63,712 nt of DNA from an uncultured Lachnospiraceae bacterium. GTDB lineage: Bacteria; Bacillota; Clostridia; Lachnospirales; Lachnospiraceae. Below, one piece after another: positions 1 to 7,799 of this stretch (within the stretch, counting starts at the first letter, position 1; the number at the start of each line of letters is the position of its first letter). Below the pieces are notes generated by a model. It searched no databases, had not been told where the DNA came from, and worked only from the letters and a program-made list of their open reading frames with translations. The DNA lies in contig CANPTH010000014.1 of the NCBI GenBank assembly GCA_947576945.1, positions 1 through 63,712 on the forward strand. The letters are read 5' to 3'. The position numbers and the translations under genes are program-made.

Positions 1-251
1 TATTTGCAGTGCAAAGGAATTCTTAAGAATTTTTCGTCTTTCTGTAGATGACTTATTGTGTTATGATAATTGTATAGTGTTTCCGCTGCTTTACGCGCAG
101 GATAAATTTTCATGCGCAGGGAGTCTGCATGAGGCGATGCTGGCAGTATCGTTGATTGAAGCTGGCGCGGCAGATGGAAATTCAGGCCTGACAGGTATGG
201 AAACGGAGCTTACGGGTTAAAGCAGTAAAGTCATCAAAGGGGGATGAGGAA

Positions 252-2516
252 ATGTATCGGAAAAGAAGAACAGCGGTTTTGCTGGCAGGGGTACTTCTGG
301 CAGGTATGTTGAGCGGGTGCGCCGGGCCGGCGGGACAGACGGAAGGAGAAAGCACCGGGACAGAGGCGGATGCCACAGGGGGAAACCTTGAAAATACTGC
401 AGATACAGACGGAGCGGGCGGCTTAGAAAGTGCAGGAAATATAGATGGCGCCGGAGCGGCGCGGACCGGCGGCCGGCCGCAGCTGGTTACACCTTCCGCT
501 TCTGACGCGGCAGATCTGGCGGCATTGGGCGTGACGCCCTGTGTGGAGTCTTATACGGTGGAGCCGGACTTAAGCAATATTGACAATCTGTGGCAGTTTT
601 ATCTGGACGATGCAGTGAAGGAGAAACTGGTAGAGAACGGGTTTGTGGTGTTTGGAAATGCCGAACGGGAGTTTTTCCAGATCTACGAGATCGACCGCTA
701 TGAACAGATTGCCCATTTTGTGACGGTGGATTCTTTGATGCACACTTACCATCTGTATTTCAGTTATCTTTTGAAAAATATAGAAAAGACATATCTGTCG
801 GAAAATATCCGGCAGCTGAGCCGCAGGATGCTTGACAGCAGTGTGGCACAGTATGAGAAGTTAAAAGGCAGTGAATGGGAAAATGCTGCGAAACGTAATG
901 TTGCCTTTTTTACCGTGGGTATGAAGCTGTTAGATGACAGTGCTGTCATAAATCCGGAAGCGGCCGATATTGCATCGTATGAACTTGACTGTATCGGGAA
1001 GGCTGACAGTATTTATGAATCGGCGATTACGGGAGAGATGGAGGACTATACCCAGTATGTGCCCCGTGGTTACTATGAGGGAGACGAGGAACTGGAGCGG
1101 TATTTTAAGGCGATGATGTGGTATGGCCGGATTCATTTCGAGCAGAGAAGTGAAGAACTGGACAGAAGCGCACTCCTGATCTCCCAGGCGCTTTTGGCGG
1201 ATGAGGAGGCTTACGGCCTGTGGGAATCCCTGTATGCCGTGACCAGCTTTTTTGCGGGGGCCAGTGACGATCCGGGTGTGTGCGAGTATGGGCCGGTGAT
1301 CGAGAAGGCCTACGGCAGCGGTGTGAAGACAGAGGAACTGGCCGGGAACGCAGAGGGATTTGCGCGTTTTCATGAGATGACGGGAGCGCTTACACCGCCG
1401 CAGATCAATTCCGTGCCCATCGGGGACGGGGAAGACAATGTGATTCTGGGCTTCCGCTTTATGGGGCAGCGTTTTACCATAGACGGCGCGATCATGCAGA
1501 AGCTGATCTACAGCGCGGTGCAGGAAAACGGAAACGGGGACAAACGTATGCTTCCCGATGTGCTGGATGTACCGGCGGCGCTGGGCAGCGATCTGGCTCT
1601 TCGTATTCTGGAAGAGAACGGCGCAGCAGAGTATGAGGGCTATTCGGAGAATATGAACAGGCTGCGGGAGGCGCTTTCGCAGGAAAATAATGCCCTCTGG
1701 TCGGCCAGTCTGTACGCGAACTGGCTGCACACACTGCGGCCCCTTCTGGAAGTGAAAGGCGAGGGTTACCCGGTGTTTATGCAGAGTGAAGAGTGGCAGA
1801 AGAAGGATCTGGAATGCTTTGCGGGCAGCTTTACGGAATTGAAGCATGACACGATACTGTATGCAAAACAGGTGATCGCGGAGATGGGCGGCGGCGGTTA
1901 CGAGCAGGAACCGGACGACAGGGGGTACGTGGAGCCGGAACCTGTGGTCTATGCACGGTTTGTGGAGCTGGCGGATCGAACGGCCGAGGGGCTTAAGCGC
2001 TACGGGATGTTGAACAGCGTTGAGGAAGAGAATCTGACACGTCTGTCGCAGATTGCCGGCCAGCTGCTGGAGATTTCCAAAAAGGAGCTGCGGGAGGAAG
2101 TGCTGACAGACGAGGAGTATGAGTTTATACGGAATTACGGCGGCAATATCGAACATTTCTGGTATGAGGCGGCAAAAGCGGCGAGCGGCAGCGAAGAAGG
2201 GGTGGAGGTACAGGAATTCCCAGCGGCGCTTGTGGTGGATATCGCCACGAATCCAAACGGTGAAGTGCTCGAAGCGGCTACGGACGTTCCGTCGCTGATC
2301 TATGTGATCGTGAAGGTGGACGGCAAGCTGAAGATCGCCAGAGGCAGCGTGTATTCTTTCTATCAGTTCAGCTGGCCCATGGAAGACCGCCTGACAGATA
2401 CAAAGTGGCGGCAGATGATCGGCGTGATGCAGGGCGATGACGGCACATACAATCTGGAGAAGCCTGTGCAGAAGCCGGCGTGGACGGAAAGTTACCGGTG
2501 GATCTATGAGTATTGA
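252..2516 (+). CDS. DUF3160 family lipoprotein
   Basis: Predicted cell-surface lipoprotein of about 754 residues; function unknown. The N-terminus is a lipoprotein signal: basic YRKRR, a hydrophobic stretch, then lipobox LSGC with Cys23 as the lipidation site. A Gly/Thr/Glu-rich linker of about 70 residues follows. From about residue 90 to the end runs the large, mainly helical DUF3160 body, recognised from its opening (VTPCVESYTVEPDLSNIDN) and from segments such as FVTVDSLMHTYHLYF. No catalytic motif was recognised. The ATG is preceded by GGGGATGAGGA. The CapA-type gene starts 49 nt downstream on the same strand, so the two are probably cotranscribed and both act outside the membrane. Family assignment is from memory of the motif pattern. 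Confidence 0.85.
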   Translation: MYRKRRTAVLLAGVLLAGMLSGCAGPAGQTEGESTGTEADATGGNLENTADTDGAGGLESAGNIDGAGAARTGGRPQLVTPSASDAADLAALGVTPCVESYTVEPDLSNIDNLWQFYLDDAVKEKLVENGFVVFGNAEREFFQIYEIDRYEQIAHFVTVDSLMHTYHLYFSYLLKNIEKTYLSENIRQLSRRMLDSSVAQYEKLKGSEWENAAKRNVAFFTVGMKLLDDSAVINPEAADIASYELDCIGKADSIYESAITGEMEDYTQYVPRGYYEGDEELERYFKAMMWYGRIHFEQRSEELDRSALLISQALLADEEAYGLWESLYAVTSFFAGASDDPGVCEYGPVIEKAYGSGVKTEELAGNAEGFARFHEMTGALTPPQINSVPIGDGEDNVILGFRFMGQRFTIDGAIMQKLIYSAVQENGNGDKRMLPDVLDVPAALGSDLALRILEENGAAEYEGYSENMNRLREALSQENNALWSASLYANWLHTLRPLLEVKGEGYPVFMQSEEWQKKDLECFAGSFTELKHDTILYAKQVIAEMGGGGYEQEPDDRGYVEPEPVVYARFVELADRTAEGLKRYGMLNSVEEENLTRLSQIAGQLLEISKKELREEVLTDEEYEFIRNYGGNIEHFWYEAAKAASGSEEGVEVQEFPAALVVDIATNPNGEVLEAATDVPSLIYVIVKVDGKLKIARGSVYSFYQFSWPMEDRLTDTKWRQMIGVMQGDDGTYNLEKPVQKPAWTESYRWIYEY

Positions 2517-2565
2517 AAACAGATGCCGGGGATTTCATAAAGCGGCATGATGGGAAGCGTAAACT

Positions 2566-4053
2566 TTGAGAAGAAGGATGACAAAGAGAATTTGTATAGT
2601 GATAATGGCGTTGGTCTGTACCGGCGCCGTTTTCTATGGACTCTGGCGGGCCGGGGCATTTCTGCCGGCGTGGATTTCCTGGGAGAGCAGGACGGTGTAC
2701 GACAGGTCGGGAGCGTATACGGCGGTGTTGGAGAAAGGACAGGTTACGGTATTTTGTGACAACGCTGTCATATGGAATTCTCCCAAGGAGATAAAGGTGC
2801 AGCAGATCCTGTTCGGCGATGCGGACAATGATCAGGAAGAAGAACTGCTGCTGCTCTGCTGGAAGATCGGACGATTCGGGGAGAGCAGGCCCTTCTGGAT
2901 GGAACGGGATGAACGGAACTGGTCGCAGCATATATATGTCTATCAGTGCCGGCAGGGTAAGGTGAAGCCGCAGTGGATGTCCTCTTATATCGGGCAGAAT
3001 GTGACAGATATGTCAGTTCGAGCAGAGCAAAGGATGACGGGTGACAATCGGGAAGGGGATGTTTCGCAGGAGCAGAACCGCCTGTTTCTGACGGATCCGG
3101 CGGGGAAGGTCAGCCGCTGGGTCTGGCTTTCCTGGGGCTTTACGAAGGAAGAGACGGAAGTATCCTTTGTGGTGTTCGGAGACAACCTGATCCATGAACC
3201 GATCTATCGGTACGGCCTGCATCACGGCGGGGATTTCGGTTTTTTGTATGAGAACAGCAGGGAACTGATCGACAGAAATGATGTGGCGGTGATCAATCAG
3301 GAGACGCCGCTTACAGGCGATCCGGCCATGTACGGCGATTATCCCAGATTCGGCACGCCGGTTCAGGTTGGGGAAGCGATCGTGGACGCCGGATTTGATG
3401 TAGTCACCTGCGGCACCAATCATGCGCTGGACAGGGGGGCGGCTGGCGTAAGTTTTACGAAACATTTTTTTGACGGACAGGGAATTGTCTGTCTGGGGAT
3501 CCAGTCTGAGGAAGAAAAAGAAGAGCGTCCCTATGAGGTTGTGACAAGAAATGGAATCCGCTTCGCGCTGTTCAATTATAGCTATGGAACGAACGGGATC
3601 AGAATACCGGATGAGTGCCCCGCTATGGTGCATCTGCTGGAAGACGAGGACAGGATTCGGGAGGCGGTCAGGGCAGCGAAGGAGGAAAGCGATATCGTGC
3701 TTGTCTTCGCCCATTGGGGAACGGAATATGCGAAGGAGCCGGATGCTTTTCAGGAGAAATGGACGCAGATTTTTCTGGAAAGCGGCGTGGATGCAGTGAT
3801 CGGCACGCACCCGCATACACTCCAGCCTTACGAAATGCTGCAGGATGAGAATGGTCATCAGATGCTGGTCTATTATTCCATCGGTAATTTTGTCAGCGCC
3901 CAGTATGAGCAGGCCTGTGTAAAGGGCGGAGCGGCGGAATTCACCGTGTCCCTGACGGCGGACGGCTATAAGATCACACAGTATTCGCTGCAGCCGCTGG
4001 AGATCACGCATGAAAAGGGAAAGTACAGTGTTGCACAAAAATCTATTCAATAA
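2566..4053 (+). CDS. CapA family (poly-gamma-glutamate synthesis-type metallophosphatase fold) protein
   Basis: CapA/PgsA-like protein of 495 residues, anchored by one N-terminal membrane segment (about residues 8-28). Residues 30-190 are a region without a recognised domain. The C-terminal half has the PGA_cap pattern: FVVFGDNLIHEP, AVINQETPL, VVTCGTNHALDRG, VLVFAHWGTEY, VIGTHPHTLQPYE and YYSIGNFV, with the Asp/Asn/His residues of the calcineurin-like metal site. Known members take part in polyglutamate capsule synthesis or are phosphatase-like; no pgsB or pgsC lies nearby, so a capsule role is not shown. The start is uncertain: TTG at 2566 has GGGAAG at a workable distance, while the in-frame ATG at 2578 has no room for a ribosome binding site. 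Confidence 0.8.
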   Translation: MRRRMTKRICIVIMALVCTGAVFYGLWRAGAFLPAWISWESRTVYDRSGAYTAVLEKGQVTVFCDNAVIWNSPKEIKVQQILFGDADNDQEEELLLLCWKIGRFGESRPFWMERDERNWSQHIYVYQCRQGKVKPQWMSSYIGQNVTDMSVRAEQRMTGDNREGDVSQEQNRLFLTDPAGKVSRWVWLSWGFTKEETEVSFVVFGDNLIHEPIYRYGLHHGGDFGFLYENSRELIDRNDVAVINQETPLTGDPAMYGDYPRFGTPVQVGEAIVDAGFDVVTCGTNHALDRGAAGVSFTKHFFDGQGIVCLGIQSEEEKEERPYEVVTRNGIRFALFNYSYGTNGIRIPDECPAMVHLLEDEDRIREAVRAAKEESDIVLVFAHWGTEYAKEPDAFQEKWTQIFLESGVDAVIGTHPHTLQPYEMLQDENGHQMLVYYSIGNFVSAQYEQACVKGGAAEFTVSLTADGYKITQYSLQPLEITHEKGKYSVAQKSIQ

Positions 4054-4112
4054 AACATTAACGGAGAAAGCGTTGTGATTGCGCTGCCGGGGAATTTTTT
4101 AACGAATATCAG

Positions 4113-4140
4113 TTGACTTTTTATAAAGAGATGTTATAAT
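4113..4140 (+). promoter_or_regulatory. Sigma-A-type promoter for the candidate antitoxin RNA
   Basis: TTGACT at 4113-4118 and TATAAT at 4135-4140 with a 16-nt spacer. It reads into a stretch with no gene on the plus strand and points at the shared terminator at 4196-4234, so its product would be a short RNA of about 90 nt. Confidence 0.7.
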
Positions 4141-4151
4141 GTGTTTATAAA

Positions 4152-4184
4152 AAGGTGCCGGCCGTGAAGCAAACGGTTCACCTT
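4152..4184 (+). repeat. 5' stem-loop of candidate antitoxin RNA, mate of 4438-4470
   Basis: Inverted repeat AAGGTG...CACCTT with an inner CCGT/ACGG stem. An imperfect inverted copy of the whole block lies at 4438-4470, so the two convergent transcripts would each begin with a similar hairpin (shared AGGTG, AAACGGT and GGTTCACCTT blocks). Confidence 0.55.
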
Positions 4185-4195
4185 GGTTATTTGTC

Positions 4196-4234
4196 AAAAA
4201 GCAACTTTACCTTGGTGAGGGGCGGTTGCTTTTT
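4196..4234. terminator. Bidirectional intrinsic terminator shared by convergent small transcripts
   Basis: Stem AAAAAGCAAC (4196-4205) pairs with GTTGCTTTTT (4225-4234). The A-tract on one side and T-tract on the other make it a terminator in both directions. On the minus strand it overlaps the C-terminal codons of the membrane peptide. Confidence 0.75.
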
Positions 4235-4350
4235 TGATTCTTTCGTTTCCTACAGGATTGTAAGATGCTGATTATGGTGACGATGATGCTGATGATCGTC
4301 ACTATGATACCTGCAAGATTTACAATGCCTGTGATTGTTTCTGATATCAT
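4207..4350 (-). CDS. Small hydrophobic membrane peptide, candidate type I toxin
   Basis: A 47-residue peptide: a short N-terminus (MISETITG), one membrane helix rich in Ile, Val and Thr (about residues 9-30, with IIVTIISIIVTIIS), then a basic tail beginning CRKRKNQK and ending RPSPR. One helix plus a positive C-terminus is the usual form of type I toxins such as Fst- or TxpA-like peptides. The ATG at 4350 has only a moderate site (AAAGG). A much stronger GAGGAGGTGG (4385-4394) sits before an ATG at 4378 in another frame. That frame would give an overlapping His-rich 42-residue peptide, perhaps a leader that couples translation. The peptide has its own promoter and ends in the shared terminator. 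Toxicity is inferred. Confidence 0.55.
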   Translation of the reverse strand: MISETITGIVNLAGIIVTIISIIVTIISILQSCRKRKNQKSNRPSPR

Positions 4351-4437
4351 ATCCTGTACCTTTCACATGATTTTCCATTATGTACCACCTCCTCAGATAC
4401 GTACCCGGAAGTTCTCAAAATGTACTCATTTTGGCGA

Positions 4438-4470
4438 AAGGTGAACCGCTTACCGTTTGGGTCGACACCT
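4438..4470 (-). repeat. Stem-loop in toxin mRNA leader, mate of 4152-4184
   Basis: AAGGTG...CACCT inverted repeat directly downstream of the minus-strand promoter, so it would be the 5' end of the peptide mRNA. It is an inverted, imperfect copy of 4152-4184. Confidence 0.5.
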
Positions 4471-4476
4471 GTAATT

Positions 4477-4505
4477 GTTATATGGAAATAAAAATGATAA
4501 GTCAA
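4477..4505 (-). promoter_or_regulatory. Sigma-A-type promoter for the membrane peptide mRNA
   Basis: On the minus strand TTGACT (4505-4500) and TATAAC (4482-4477) with a 17-nt spacer. It faces the plus-strand promoter at 4113-4140, about 360 bp away. Confidence 0.65.
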
Positions 4506-4700
4506 TATATTTTTGGTGATATAATAAACTGTATTTCGTTAATGCAGTACAAAAATTTGGATGGAAAAGTATTTTATGTTGAATAATAGGATGAAATAGT
4601 CCCTTTATTGTGGTATACTTAGTGCACTTGTGGCAACCATTTGGCTGTGAGAAAGTGTACGTGGCTGCCGTTTGTGATAAAACGCAGGAGGAGCGGAAAA

Positions 4701-6059
4701 GTGGAAAGAGAAAAGTTTGGTTCAAGGATGGGGTTCATCCTGTTATCGGCGGGGTGTGCGATCGGAATTGGTAATGTGTGGAGGTTTCCGTATGTTGCCG
4801 GGATGTATGGGGGCGGCATGTTTGTGCTGTTTTATCTGCTGTTTCTGATCGTTATGGGCGTGCCTGTCATGACGATGGAATTTGCAGTGGGCCGTGCCAG
4901 CAGGAAAAGTGTGATCAGGAGCTTTACGGAGTTGGAGAAACCGGGGCAGAAGTGGCATTTGCACGGCTATATCGGCATGGCCGGGAATTATCTGTTGATG
5001 ATGTTTTACACGACAGTGGCGGGATGGATGCTGTATTATTTTTATCAGATGCTGACCGGAAAATTTACCGGCAAAGATAAAGAGCAGGTGGCAGGCCTGT
5101 TTCAGGAGATGCTTGAGAGTCCGACGGTGCTGACGGTGGTGATGGTGATCATCGTAGTGGCGGGTATCCTGATCTGTTCCCTTGGATTACAGAAAGGGGT
5201 GGAAAGGATCACCAAGGTCATGATGCTGCTTCTTCTTTTTATTATTGTGGTGCTGGCAGTGCGCAGTATGACGCTGGAAGGCGGAACGGAGGGGTTGAAA
5301 TTTTACCTGCTTCCCGATGTGCAGAGAATGCGGGATGTAGGTATTCTGGAGACCATCACGGCGGCCATGAATCAGGCGTTCTTTACGCTGAGCCTGGGGA
5401 TCGGCTCCATGGCAATCTTTGGCAGCTATATTGATAAGAGCCGTACCCTGCTGGGGGAATCGGTGAATATCGCGATGCTGGATACTTTTGTGGCGTTGGT
5501 TTCGGGGCTGATCATTTTCCCGACCTGTTTTGCTTTTGATATCAGTCCGGATATGGGGCCGAGCCTGATCTTTATCACGCTGCCGAATATCTTTAATCAT
5601 ATGGTGGGCGGACGCGTGTGGGGGACGCTGTTCTTCGTGTTTATGACGTTTGCGGCCTTCTCCACGATCCTGGCAGTGTTTGAGAATATCATATCCTGCG
5701 GCATGGATCTTTTCCATTGGAGCAGGAAGAAATCCTGTCTGATTAACCTGGTGGCGCTGATTGTGCTGTCGCTGCCCTGTGTGTTTGGTTATAACATCTG
5801 GTCTGCGATTCAGCCGCTTGGGGAAGGGAGCACGATCCTGGATCTGGAGGATTTTATCGTCAGCAACATGATGCTGCCGGTGGGGTCCCTTGTCTATCTG
5901 TTGTTCTGTGTGACGAGATATGGATGGGGATTCGATCATTATCTGAAGGAAGCAAATACCGGAGAGGGTATCAGGATGCCCGGAGGCGTGCGGTTCTATG
6001 TGACCTTTATCCTGCCGGTGCTGCTGTTCTTCCTGACGGTCAAAGGGTGGATCAGATAA
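4701..6059 (+). CDS. Sodium:neurotransmitter symporter (NSS) family transporter
   Basis: Na+-dependent transporter of the SLC6/NSS family, probably importing an amino acid. About 452 residues with 11 or so membrane segments, the size of bacterial TnaT/MhsT-type members. TM1 carries the family signature AIGIGNVWRFPY with the unwound glycine region that binds sodium and substrate; GGGMFVLFYLLFL and the TM6-8 region (NQAFFTLSLGIGSMAIFGSY) also fit. GTG at 4701 is chosen because AGGAGGAG lies 7 nt upstream. An open frame to 4641 exists but starts from TTG without a site and would add a basic extension. The substrate cannot be told. The gene stands alone, downstream of the candidate toxin locus. 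Confidence 0.9.
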   Translation: MEREKFGSRMGFILLSAGCAIGIGNVWRFPYVAGMYGGGMFVLFYLLFLIVMGVPVMTMEFAVGRASRKSVIRSFTELEKPGQKWHLHGYIGMAGNYLLMMFYTTVAGWMLYYFYQMLTGKFTGKDKEQVAGLFQEMLESPTVLTVVMVIIVVAGILICSLGLQKGVERITKVMMLLLLFIIVVLAVRSMTLEGGTEGLKFYLLPDVQRMRDVGILETITAAMNQAFFTLSLGIGSMAIFGSYIDKSRTLLGESVNIAMLDTFVALVSGLIIFPTCFAFDISPDMGPSLIFITLPNIFNHMVGGRVWGTLFFVFMTFAAFSTILAVFENIISCGMDLFHWSRKKSCLINLVALIVLSLPCVFGYNIWSAIQPLGEGSTILDLEDFIVSNMMLPVGSLVYLLFCVTRYGWGFDHYLKEANTGEGIRMPGGVRFYVTFILPVLLFFLTVKGWIR

Positions 6060-6168
6060 AGTGTGATAAACTGCAATATAATGACAAAACAGAAAAGACG
6101 TTGCTTTTTGGAGTAAACTGATCACTTCAGTGCAGAACTCCGGAACCGGAGAAAGGGGGCTGCCGCCT

Positions 6169-6642
6169 GTGAAACTGCTGATTAAACAAAGAGTGTTTTC
6201 CTGGACGGATACTTATGATGTGTATGATGAAAACGGCAGGGCGAAGTATTTCGTTAAAGCGGAGTTTCTGACGCTGGGGCACAGGCTGCATGTTTACGAT
6301 GCGGCGGGTAGTGAAGTTGGTGTGATCCGGGAAAAACTGATGACACTGCTTCCGGTCTTCGAGATTGAGACAGGCGGTGCGGTGCGCGGCCGGATTGAAA
6401 AGCGTTTTACCTTCTTTAAGCCAAAGTATGAGGTGGACTTTAACGGCTGGCGGGCGGAGGGAGATTTCCTGGGATGGGACTATGACGTTTATTCCGGATG
6501 CAGTGCGGTACTTCACATTTCGAAACAGTTGTTCCACTGGGGAGATACGTATGCGATTGACATTGTGAACCCTGCAGATGAATTGATGGGGCTGCTGCTG
6601 GTTATAGCTATAGACGCGGCTAACTGTACTCATGGGAACTAG
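6169..6642 (+). CDS. LURP-one-related / YxjI-like family protein
   Basis: Cytoplasmic protein of about 157 residues of the LURP-one-related (tubby-like) fold family. The pattern KLLIKQRVFSWTDTYDVYDENG, then repeated beta-strand segments (AEFLTLGHRLHVYD, RFTFFKPKYEVDFNGW), matches YxjI-type proteins; function unknown. GTG at 6169 is preferred: it has GAAAGGGGG at good distance and matches the family N-terminus. A GTG at 6130 would add 13 residues. The stop codon lies inside the terminal ACTAGT of the inverted-repeat element at 6638-6804, so the last residues may have been changed when that element arrived. Confidence 0.75.
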   Translation: MKLLIKQRVFSWTDTYDVYDENGRAKYFVKAEFLTLGHRLHVYDAAGSEVGVIREKLMTLLPVFEIETGGAVRGRIEKRFTFFKPKYEVDFNGWRAEGDFLGWDYDVYSGCSAVLHISKQLFHWGDTYAIDIVNPADELMGLLLVIAIDAANCTHGN

Positions 6643-6804
6643 TACAATGAATATTAAGTAACTGGCACCTTGACTTGCCTGATTGTTCAGCTACGGCGTT
6701 GTCGTCAATCGCCGTAGCCACCGCTACGACTCTTTCCTCCGCCTTGCATCTGAAACAATCATTCTGTGTCAATGTGCCAGAAACTTAATTTTCATTGTAC
6801 TAGT
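6638..6804. repeat. 167-bp inverted-repeat element (MITE-like)
   Basis: The ends are perfect 13-bp inverted repeats (ACTAGTACAATGA / TCATTGTACTAGT), and imperfect pairing extends about 50 bp inward from each side (shared blocks AATTAAGT, CTGGCAC, TTGAC, TGATTGTT). The centre holds a second hairpin (CTACGGCG / CGCCGTAG). No coding potential of its own. It fits a non-autonomous mobile element or a dispersed hairpin element; CTAG at both ends could be a target duplication or part of the repeat. It fills most of the gap to the next gene; the remaining 218 nt show no clear feature. Confidence 0.7.
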
Positions 6805-7022
6805 ACTCCGTACTGAAAACCTGGACGTACACGGAATGAAAGCAACGCAGCAGAGGAGGAAACTGATTCTTTACCGATCGTGTGTACCTTTGTTCACTGA
6901 GGGTAACCCACGATAATTAAATTTGCATTATGTGTAAAATTACGGTACTAACAGAAGCAGATTTATGGTAAAATTATCTTATATATTTCGGATATTTTTC
7001 AGGCTGGAAGGGGGAAGTGCTT

Positions 7023-7655
7023 ATGGATAACTATGTAATTGCGGTGGCGCGTGGATTTGGCAGCGGCGGAAAGGCGATCGGGACGCAGCTTGCCAGGGAA
7101 TTGGGAATCTCCTGTTATGCACAGCAGCTTCTGGACATGGCGTCGGAATACAGCGGCATTAATAAGCAGCTGTTCGCCGAGGTGGATGAGAAGCTTCGCG
7201 GAGGCTATATGGTGCGGCATCTGATGAAGATTCCTTATACTTATGTGGTGGAGCCAAGTGATAAGGAATTTACGTCCGATATTAATCTTTTCAATATTCA
7301 GTCAGAGATCATCAGAGAGCTTGCCAAAACAGAATCCTGTGTGATCATCGGCAAGTGTGCGGATTATATCCTGCGCAATGAGCCGAATGTGGTCAGTGTA
7401 TTTGTGGATGCGCCGGAGAAGGACTGTATAGCTACCGTTATGGACAGAATGCAGGTGAATGAGAGCCGGGCCAGAGACCTGGTACATAAGACGGACAAAT
7501 ACCGGGCAGATTACTATCGTTATTATACAAGAGGGAAAGATTGGAAGGATCCATTAAATTATGATTTGATGTTGAACAGCTCAAGGGTGGGCTGGGACAA
7601 CTGCGTGAAGCTGATCAGGGAATGCCTGCAAATGAAGCTGCATGTGCAGCTTTGA
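7023..7655 (+). CDS. Cytidylate kinase-like family protein
   Basis: About 210 residues, P-loop kinase of the cytidylate-kinase-like family (PF13189 type). The phosphate loop region is VARGFGSGGKAIGTQLA at the N-terminus; later VIIGKCADYIL and the Arg-rich lid (DRMQVNESRARDLVHKTDKYRADYYRYYT) match the family. Members are often annotated as putative nucleotide kinases; the true substrate is not established. ATG at 7023 has GGAAGGGGGA 8 nt upstream; a GTG two codons earlier is too close to that site. Confidence 0.8.
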   Translation: MDNYVIAVARGFGSGGKAIGTQLARELGISCYAQQLLDMASEYSGINKQLFAEVDEKLRGGYMVRHLMKIPYTYVVEPSDKEFTSDINLFNIQSEIIRELAKTESCVIIGKCADYILRNEPNVVSVFVDAPEKDCIATVMDRMQVNESRARDLVHKTDKYRADYYRYYTRGKDWKDPLNYDLMLNSSRVGWDNCVKLIRECLQMKLHVQL

Positions 7656-7799
7656 CGATGTGATGTACCGTTTTATGGATATTTCTATAACAGCAGATAT
7701 GAAGAAATAAAATGTAGATTGAGCAAATGTCGGTCACTTTGCCGGTATGTCAGCGACGGCCGCAAAGCAAGAGAAAGAGATAACAAAACAGGTGTTTTT

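Larger units (their letters stand above)
4147..4235 (+). ncRNA. Candidate type I antitoxin RNA (about 90 nt)
   Basis: Predicted short untranslated RNA from the promoter at 4113-4140 to the bidirectional terminator at 4196-4234. It carries a 5' stem-loop (4152-4184, AAGGTG pairing with CACCTT) and ends opposite the last codons of the minus-strand membrane peptide, so it would overlap that mRNA by about 30-40 nt at the 3' ends. The 5' stem-loop resembles one in the toxin mRNA leader (4438-4470), which would allow loop contacts. The arrangement matches Fst/par-like and other type I modules; the RNA itself is inferred, not observed. Confidence 0.5.

Noticed and set aside
930..2156. Long open frame of about 400 codons on the minus strand
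   Set aside because: Exactly antisense to the DUF3160 gene, Leu/Arg/His-rich, without ribosome site or family similarity; caused by codon bias of the real gene.
2547..2759. 70-codon frame overlapping the start of the CapA-type gene
   Set aside because: Different frame from the CapA body, no family similarity; likely chance.
3013..4050. Long minus-strand open frame opposite the CapA-type gene
   Set aside because: Shadow frame with implausible composition; the plus strand carries clear CapA motifs.
4380..4586. Plus-strand frame of 68 codons at the candidate toxin locus
   Set aside because: It crosses the minus-strand promoter and leader hairpin, has no ribosome site and no family features.
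5187..6125. Minus-strand frame opposite the symporter
   Set aside because: His/Gln/Arg-rich shadow of hydrophobic codons.
6683..6916. 77-codon plus-strand frame
   Set aside because: Mostly within the inverted-repeat element; no ribosome site.
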